A DNA stretch of 38,659 bases from a virus, in the IMG/VR virus record IMGVR_UViG_3300048110_000048, positions 1 through 38,659 of that record; one strand, 5' to 3'. The position numbers and the translations under genes are program-made. The notes under the pieces are model-generated. The model was not told where the DNA came from. It did not search any database and saw only the letters and a program-made list of their open reading frames with translations. Below, piece by piece: positions 32,749-38,659 of this stretch. Numbering within the stretch: position 1 is the stretch's first letter; each line of letters starts with the position of its first letter.

Positions 32749-34227
32749 TTAACTTCCTGCACCATATAGTGTCTTCAGAGCTGTACCATCACTACTATAT
32801 ACCACAAATGTAACAACATCTTTTAGTTCATCTGAAGAAACAGCATCATCTGCAAGATGTTCTATTGCAACTGCATTATCTGCAATCTTGGTTCCATCAA
32901 CAGCATCAGCTGCAAGTTCGGTATTGCCAACAGCACCAGAAGCAATCTTTGCGGCAGTAACTGCATTACTAGCAATTTCAGTTTCACCTACTGCATTATC
33001 TTTGATGTGTTCTGAACCGACAGCATCATCTGCAATCTTGGTTCCATCAACAGCATCAGCTTCAATCATGTCTGTTACTACCTGAGTTTCACCTATAATA
33101 CCTGCGGTTGTTGCACCTAACACTCTATCTGCTGTAACTAAGTTTTGTAGTTTAGCATATGTAATAGCATCATCTGCAACTTTAGCAGTAGTAACTGCAG
33201 TATTGTTGATCTTGTCGGTTGTAACGGCAGAGTTATTAATCTTAGCAGTAGTGACACCACTGGCTGCAATCTTAGCAGTAGTAACAGCAAGATTTGCTAG
33301 TTGTGTTGTTCCAATAGAACCTGCAGAAATCTGTCCAGCTCCAATAGCTCCTGATTTTAGAAAAACTCTTCCGCTTGTAACTGTGAAGCCATCTGAGTCA
33401 AATTCTGCAATACCTTTATTAGAAATTGTAGCATCTTCGCCTGAAATAACTCCACTTGAAATGTTTATACCTTCGCCTGCTGAAATAGCACTTCTGATAT
33501 TAGCATTGGTTACTTTGCTATATGTGTAAACTCCATTGTTACCATATGCAAGAGAACCAAATCCTGTACCACTATTTGCTGCAGAGAATATTTCCATAAT
33601 GGTATCAGAGTCAATACCTTGTAGGTAAGTTTCGTTAATAGCTCCAACAATACTATTTTTAGCTACTGTGAGTAGATCGCCGAGAGGACCCACCACTGTC
33701 TGAGCACTATCTAATTGTCCATGGATTTCACCGATAGCAGGACCTACTGTACTTGCTGTCGTACCCATAACACCAGATGTAATTGTACCTAGTTTATTTG
33801 TATTAGATGTGGAAGCTGATAGTGCACTTGAAGCATTAGCATCAACTTCATTAATAGCAACTACTAAGTTTTGATCAGCATCTGTAGTTAAAGATGTTCT
33901 TGTACCTAAATCACTATCAAGGCTATTAATTTGTGTTTCGTGTTCGTTGATTGCGCCTCTAAGTGTAGATGCACTAGTTGTTAAAGCCGCACTACCAATC
34001 TCAGCATCTATCTCATTAATAGCTGCTTTAACACTAGACTTATTTGTTGTTGTAAGATTAGCAATCCCACCTATATCTGAGTCTAGTGAATTAATAGCCT
34101 GAACTATATCACTGTCAGTCCCTGATGTAGACATAAGATCAAGATCACCTACCTTATAGGAAATCTCATTTACTTTATCTTTAAAGACGGCTACTGTATC
34201 TGTTAGATTGACTGTTGTTCTGGCCAT
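32749..34227 (-). CDS. Tail fiber protein, 492 aa
   Basis: The N-terminal 200 residues are repeats such as LTTTNKSSVKAAINEIDAEI and LTTDADQNLVVAINEVDANA, a coiled rod pattern common in marine phage fibers. After a short beta region (GVISGEDATISNKGIAEFDS), the second half is a run of ten-residue units (AVTTAKIAASG, DAVDGTKIADDAV). It ends VVTFVVYSSDGTALKTLYGA, matching the end of the 566-aa collagen-like fiber. The ATG follows the previous stop with no gap (TAA ATG). Probably a trimeric fiber. Confidence 0.83.
   Translation of the reverse strand: MARTTVNLTDTVAVFKDKVNEISYKVGDLDLMSTSGTDSDIVQAINSLDSDIGGIANLTTTNKSSVKAAINEIDAEIGSAALTTSASTLRGAINEHETQINSLDSDLGTRTSLTTDADQNLVVAINEVDANASSALSASTSNTNKLGTITSGVMGTTASTVGPAIGEIHGQLDSAQTVVGPLGDLLTVAKNSIVGAINETYLQGIDSDTIMEIFSAANSGTGFGSLAYGNNGVYTYSKVTNANIRSAISAGEGINISSGVISGEDATISNKGIAEFDSDGFTVTSGRVFLKSGAIGAGQISAGSIGTTQLANLAVTTAKIAASGVTTAKINNSAVTTDKINNTAVTTAKVADDAITYAKLQNLVTADRVLGATTAGIIGETQVVTDMIEADAVDGTKIADDAVGSEHIKDNAVGETEIASNAVTAAKIASGAVGNTELAADAVDGTKIADNAVAIEHLADDAVSSDELKDVVTFVVYSSDGTALKTLYGAGS
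32878..32911. repeat. 34-nt perfect direct repeat, copy A
   Basis: Identical to 33028-33061, with starts 150 nt (50 codons) apart. It codes for the decapeptide unit AVDGTKIAD in the 492-aa fiber. Confidence 0.95.
33028..33061. repeat. 34-nt perfect direct repeat, copy B
   Basis: Second copy of the repeat at 32878-32911, in the same reading frame. Confidence 0.95.
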
Positions 34228-34446
34228 TTATATTTTCTCTACAAGTTTACCGAGGAGATGTTTGATTTCACTCATTTCATTTTTTAATAAACTTACATCT
34301 TCCTTCAGTTGTTTTTCTTCGTCTGCTTTTGCAGATCGTAATCTTTTTCTCTCACGAGCTGCTTCTATTTCACTTCTATTTATATTAATTATGGCACCCG
34401 ATTTTGGGTCCCTCACTAGATTAGAATGTCCATCAACCTTTAACAT
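34228..34446 (-). CDS. Small coiled-coil phage protein, 72 aa
   Basis: The N-terminus MLKVDGHSNLVRDPKSGAII is, from memory, shared by small proteins of many marine T4-like phages beside structural genes. The remaining 45 residues (EIEAARERKRLRSAKADEEK onward) are strongly charged and end in a likely coiled coil with leucine/isoleucine spacing (LLKNEMSEIKHLLGKLVEKI). The start codon overlaps the stop of the giant structural gene. It may be a scaffold or assembly helper. A TATAAATA on the minus strand at 34377-34384 within it could serve the next fiber but is equally a chance match. Confidence 0.78.
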   Translation of the reverse strand: MLKVDGHSNLVRDPKSGAIININRSEIEAARERKRLRSAKADEEKQLKEDVSLLKNEMSEIKHLLGKLVEKI

Positions 34447-37400
34447 TATACACTCAGAGCAATTATTCTTAGGTCTTGTATAACTGGAGGAGTTGAAGTA
34501 TTAGTTGATTTTAATACTATCTTAACTTGGAATTGTGAGAAAGCATCCATGGTTCCGCCATCACCACCTACCAAATATCTGTACTCTCTGAATACATTAA
34601 TATTTTGATCAGAAGGAATTTCAGTTTCAAGTGTAGCTAGTACCCAAGTTGAATCAAGTAAGTTACCTGCAGCTGCTGTATCTGAAGCATTTGTTCTATA
34701 GTAAACATCAAAGCTTGCTGCAGATGGTCTGTTTGCACCAATCATAATCTTTAACCCAACAGCTGACTCATCAAGAACCACAGGTGAGGTAATATGTTTA
34801 GATAGATGTGAACCACCGGTTGGATTTGTTTCAGCAACATACTCTAGTGGAATATTACCACCAGTACCACTTGCAACTTGTTGATCAACTAAATTTCTTA
34901 CGGCTGTTACAGAAGCACGTTGAAGATCAACTACTGGTGCTACTATATCAGTAGATGTAGACACATCAATTTTATATGTTAATGATTTACTACCTGATAA
35001 GGAAGCCGTTTCATTCTCACTTGAAGCAATTAACCTAGGGTTTGCAAAGGTATTATTATCTCTATTTGATATGCTTTGATAACTACCATCTACAGAATAT
35101 GCAGTTTCAGATCCAGCAAATGATTTACCTGATGTAAACTTAGCTGAGTGCGAAATTAAAGTCTGTGCTGGAGAAAGTGTTTCAACATATGGTACTACTG
35201 TATCCATCATAATATTTCTCGTGACAGTAATATTATCACCACCACCAGCTACAGCTTGATTTGCAGTATCTGAATTACCTGCAACAAACTCGAAGCCTGT
35301 ACCATCTACTTTAGTGACTGCTCTTGTACCATTAATATTAGATGCAGCTATTCCACCGAATGTTGCAGCTCCTGCAATTGTTACTGAGTCACCTACTACA
35401 AGGCCATGACCAAATGCAAGAACCTTAACTGTAGCACTTGAATTTGTAGAATCTAATGGATTACTTGCCAATAAGATTGGTGGGATTGGTGCATTGTTTA
35501 ATGTAACATATCCACTTTCTACAGTAAAGTTAGCACGATCAATAGTAAATGTTAAATCTCTTTCTTGATCTGGTGTCCATGTTCTACTATTCTGAGATTT
35601 AAACAATGAACCTAGTGTAGGTTGTTTAGCAACTCTTAGTTCTGTAGAGTTAAGCATTAGATCACCAGCTTTGGCTACATACACATTATAGTCTATAGAA
35701 TCAGCAAGTAGAACAATAGAATATTCCATGTTACCATTCAAGTAAACTGGCTCATCAAACTCAAAGTAAGTTACTGCACTTGCGTCAGCTGATATGTTTA
35801 CATCAGAAGGTGAAAGAACCTTAACTCCATTAGGTATAACTTCATCTGCTGATGGAACACCATTTACGGTTGATCTAATTTGCAACATTACTGGAACTGT
35901 TGTATCTTTAGTTTGGAATCTAACACCAACTCTAGTTATAAATGCACCATCATTTTCATCAATAAAGAATGTCTGAGCCAAAGGATCTCTACGACGTTGA
36001 TTCCTTGGATCAAGCTGAGGATTTCTTTCAATAGCAAAGTCTCGTGAACTACGTCGTCTACGTCTACGTGGTTGAACAGGTGGAGGTGGAGCTGCTATAG
36101 TTAGCACTCTAGTTGTTGTAAATGTTGCTTGTCTAGTCTCTAATACACCTGTTGATGCAAAAGGTTCTTTTGCAATTGATGTTGCATTCTCATCATTAGG
36201 TACACTAATATCAAGTAATTTAAACTCACGTGTACCAGTTCTAAACTTAATTGCATCGGTATTAGGTATAAAGAATGAACCTTCAATAGAACCATCAGTT
36301 CCTGTTGTAAGTGTTGACTTACCATCAGGATGTTCAGTTGCTCTATTATGTCTATTACCAAAATCATCAGTAGTAGTAGCAAATCTAGTAAATGTTTCTG
36401 ATCTTACCCAATCAGCAACTGGTTTGTTATTAAAGAAAGCATACACTTGAGTGCTAGGTTTAAGACCTTGTGCACGGAAGAAAACTTTCTTAGATCGCAT
36501 AAACGGAATAAATGCAACATCTAACACACGATCATTAACAAACTCTCGTACTGTTTCTGAAGCAACAACTCTGTTGACTGCTAATATATTATTTCTTGCT
36601 GTATCTCTGGCTGTTAGATTTGCCCTTGGTGTATCATTTCTTCCTATCCAGTTCCATCTCCATGTATTCCATAGTAATGCACCATTATTAACAAGTCTTG
36701 TTCCACCATCTTCCACACGATCTGGTAATCTATCAACAGCAGTCCACTCATCTGATGATGGTGAGAGATCAATAAACCCTTCATTTAGAATAACAGCAAA
36801 TGGGTTAATATTCATTGCTTCTGTTGCGAGAGGTTGATCAACATAATTTGTATTATCATGTTTTAGGTATACACTATCACCTTTAAGAATTGTGTTACTA
36901 GATTGATCAGAGTCATAAATTAGTCTAAGGTTATTTTCTTCAAACCATGGTCGCATAATCCTAGCTTCTGGATCAATAGCTGCATTATAATCTGCAGACA
37001 TATATGACCTAGCTTGATCAGCAAAGTTATCCACAAAGAAACCAGACTGTGTTCTATTATTGCCGCTAGCATCAAGAACAGCAAATGATGATGTATCTAA
37101 TTCAAGAAGGCTTAGTGATGTAGCCTCTTCAACATTATCAATTCTTTCTTCTAGTTTACCAATGTCTCTCATAGTAAAGTTTTTAGCTTTAATAGTAGTT
37201 GAAGTGATATCTGTATCACTAACTGTATATGGATTCATATCAATATGGAATAAATCCAGCGAGTTATTTGGAGCTGGTGGTAATTGAGGATTAACACTAG
37301 CTGCACCACTAATAGTATCAATAAAACTATTTTTATCAATCGTCACACGAACCTTTTTACCAAGGTAATATTCTGCATCAAATGTGATAAGACCTGTATT

Positions 37401-38659
37401 CTTAGGCATCTCATTAATTCTAGCACCTGAACCAAAGTTACCTGAGCTGTTAACACTTGAACGGAAGTCTAATACATTTCTTAGAGATACTTCAGTGCCA
37501 TTTGCTTGTGTGTATGACGGAATGTTTTCATAGTCAACTTGACCTGTATAAGAGTTAACCGCAAAGAAATCTCCAGATGTACCATGGACAAAGTGCTTAT
37601 ATCTTACAAACACATCAGATCCTGGTGTAGCAGCTCCAGCTTTCTTAACCATTCTACCGTTTAGATATGCAAAGTCACGTTGACCATTATCTAAATCGTA
37701 TAACGTTGTTAAGTCAGCACCATCTGAGTCAGCAAGAGTAATTCTAGTGATGCTACTTACATCAGCCTTTGTAAAGTTTAGATTACCAGAGCCATCCGGT
37801 GTGATTGTTTCTGTTACTTCTGTAAGTGTTTTGGTTCTAACAGACCCTGCACTCTTATTTACATAAGTAAGGATCTCATAAGTACCATCTTGTTGGCCAG
37901 TTAAGTTAGATGCAGCAGTACCAGCACCAGATGCTGTAAAGATAACATCAATATCAGAGTCAGCATGTGCTGCAATCCAATCACTAGTGTCAGCAAAAGT
38001 TTCCCCTGTATTGGTTACTGTAATAGTAGCAGATCCACTACTTATGTTTGCTGTTCTATATCTTTGTACTGTAAGACTAATATCTGTAATAGTCTTTGGT
38101 CTATCCCCAGGAACTGGAAATAATAGACTTGTTGATGCTTCATCTTTAAATGCTGCAAGACTATTTTCAAGCACTAGTGTCATATAGTCTGTAGAACCAG
38201 TACCAATTGATTTTGTATTTCTTTTATTTTTACCAGAAGCAATTTGTACATCAAACAGATATACTCTATAGTTCGATCCGTCTTCCTCTACAGCTCTTAC
38301 ACGTGCTGTACCGATAGCAGTACCAGTACCAGCAGTATTCGGAAATAGTGTAACTTCTTGGAATGATGCAATATTAGGTAAGCCTTTATTAGCAGATACT
38401 ATAACATATTGGCCATACGCAGCGGCTGTTACTTCATTATTTTCTGTCTGAGTTGTTCTAGGTTTACTTACTCCAATTCTAACTGGAGAGTTGATAACAG
38501 CTCTATATCCATCTACATATGCAACACCAGGCGAAATATCAAAGTCTAATACACTTTCGTCTGAATCATTAGTATCAAAACTAATAGCAAACCTTTTAGC
38601 AATATAGTTACCTGACTCTTCACTTGTTCTAAGAGCCATTCTGTCTTCTATTTTATTAT
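34446..38659 (-). CDS. Giant DUF4815-like virion structural protein (5' end outside window)
   Basis: At least 1397 residues are visible from an internal ATG at 38639, but the frame stays open to the window edge with the codons N-K-I-E-D-R before that Met, and MALRTSEESGNYIAKRF looks like the middle of the known N-terminal domain (the segment around xARRTxDESGNY). So the real start is outside the window. FDISPGVAYVDGYR also fits DUF4815-type tail proteins of marine T4-like phages. Around residue 850 from that Met there is a Pro4 run followed by six Arg, then DPLAQTFFID, seen in this family. The C-terminal part is beta-rich. Likely a baseplate or tail-associated structural protein. Confidence 0.85.
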   Translation of the reverse strand, partial: NKIEDRMALRTSEESGNYIAKRFAISFDTNDSDESVLDFDISPGVAYVDGYRAVINSPVRIGVSKPRTTQTENNEVTAAAYGQYVIVSANKGLPNIASFQEVTLFPNTAGTGTAIGTARVRAVEEDGSNYRVYLFDVQIASGKNKRNTKSIGTGSTDYMTLVLENSLAAFKDEASTSLLFPVPGDRPKTITDISLTVQRYRTANISSGSATITVTNTGETFADTSDWIAAHADSDIDVIFTASGAGTAASNLTGQQDGTYEILTYVNKSAGSVRTKTLTEVTETITPDGSGNLNFTKADVSSITRITLADSDGADLTTLYDLDNGQRDFAYLNGRMVKKAGAATPGSDVFVRYKHFVHGTSGDFFAVNSYTGQVDYENIPSYTQANGTEVSLRNVLDFRSSVNSSGNFGSGARINEMPKNTGLITFDAEYYLGKKVRVTIDKNSFIDTISGAASVNPQLPPAPNNSLDLFHIDMNPYTVSDTDITSTTIKAKNFTMRDIGKLEERIDNVEEATSLSLLELDTSSFAVLDASGNNRTQSGFFVDNFADQARSYMSADYNAAIDPEARIMRPWFEENNLRLIYDSDQSSNTILKGDSVYLKHDNTNYVDQPLATEAMNINPFAVILNEGFIDLSPSSDEWTAVDRLPDRVEDGGTRLVNNGALLWNTWRWNWIGRNDTPRANLTARDTARNNILAVNRVVASETVREFVNDRVLDVAFIPFMRSKKVFFRAQGLKPSTQVYAFFNNKPVADWVRSETFTRFATTTDDFGNRHNRATEHPDGKSTLTTGTDGSIEGSFFIPNTDAIKFRTGTREFKLLDISVPNDENATSIAKEPFASTGVLETRQATFTTTRVLTIAAPPPPVQPRRRRRRSSRDFAIERNPQLDPRNQRRRDPLAQTFFIDENDGAFITRVGVRFQTKDTTVPVMLQIRSTVNGVPSADEVIPNGVKVLSPSDVNISADASAVTYFEFDEPVYLNGNMEYSIVLLADSIDYNVYVAKAGDLMLNSTELRVAKQPTLGSLFKSQNSRTWTPDQERDLTFTIDRANFTVESGYVTLNNAPIPPILLASNPLDSTNSSATVKVLAFGHGLVVGDSVTIAGAATFGGIAASNINGTRAVTKVDGTGFEFVAGNSDTANQAVAGGGDNITVTRNIMMDTVVPYVETLSPAQTLISHSAKFTSGKSFAGSETAYSVDGSYQSISNRDNNTFANPRLIASSENETASLSGSKSLTYKIDVSTSTDIVAPVVDLQRASVTAVRNLVDQQVASGTGGNIPLEYVAETNPTGGSHLSKHITSPVVLDESAVGLKIMIGANRPSAASFDVYYRTNASDTAAAGNLLDSTWVLATLETEIPSDQNINVFREYRYLVGGDGGTMDAFSQFQVKIVLKSTNTSTPPVIQDLRIIALSV

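Noticed and set aside
38637-38639. ATG at 38639 as the true start of the giant structural gene
   Set aside because: The frame remains open upstream to the window edge and the sequence around this Met looks like the interior of the family's N-terminal domain, so the start is most likely beyond the window.

Overview
The window looks like part of the genome of a large marine T4-like myovirus. The DNA is AT-rich, genes are tightly packed with many 1-17 nt overlaps, and the outer parts hold a long tail/fiber module of the kind found in marine T4-like phages (a DUF4815-like giant structural protein, fibers with short alanine- and lysine-rich decapeptide repeats, two collagen-like fibers). I cannot assign the host. 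No photosynthesis genes, tRNAs, CRISPR arrays or integrase are visible, so a cyanobacterial host is neither supported nor excluded.

Right flank (31318-38659, minus strand): the 3' part of a giant structural gene that runs off the right edge, a small coiled-coil protein, two fiber-like proteins and a 169-aa hypothetical protein. Left-centre (6857-17124, minus strand): a Bpp-like small structural protein, a small Gly-rich structural protein, two repeat fibers, a 982-aa structural protein and two proline-free collagen-like fibers. A T4-type late promoter box lies just upstream of this run.

Left end (1-6857, minus strand, continuous with the fiber genes through TAATG stop/start couplings): two paralogous small proteins ending in three Cys-His-x-Ser units plus SRGRR, then four paralogous radical SAM enzymes (one cut by the left edge), two unrecognised proteins and a 64-aa conserved phage protein. 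This resembles a RiPP-like or virion-protein maturation system embedded in a tail operon, and it is the best candidate here for an undescribed system.

Middle island (17244-31332): about 14 kb of accessory metabolism separating the two tail blocks, transcribed divergently from a 43-nt AT-rich gap at 19478-19520. Minus arm: radical SAM/SPASM, 2-oxoglutarate/Fe(II) oxygenase and a possible glycosyltransferase-like protein. Plus arm: a radical SAM protein with an N-terminal SPASM/twitch half, two pairs of separate radical SAM core and SPASM-like ORFs (one pair joined by a perfect A AAA AAA slippery heptamer), a QueC-like PP-loop ATPase, a possible glycosyltransferase, a DegT-type sugar aminotransferase, another radical SAM protein, an SGNH hydrolase, a carbamoyltransferase, a glycosyltransferase-methyltransferase fusion and two DxD glycosyltransferases. 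Together these look like a glycan-making and glycan-decorating cassette acting on the cell surface or on the virion fibers. In total nine radical SAM cores are visible in under 39 kb.
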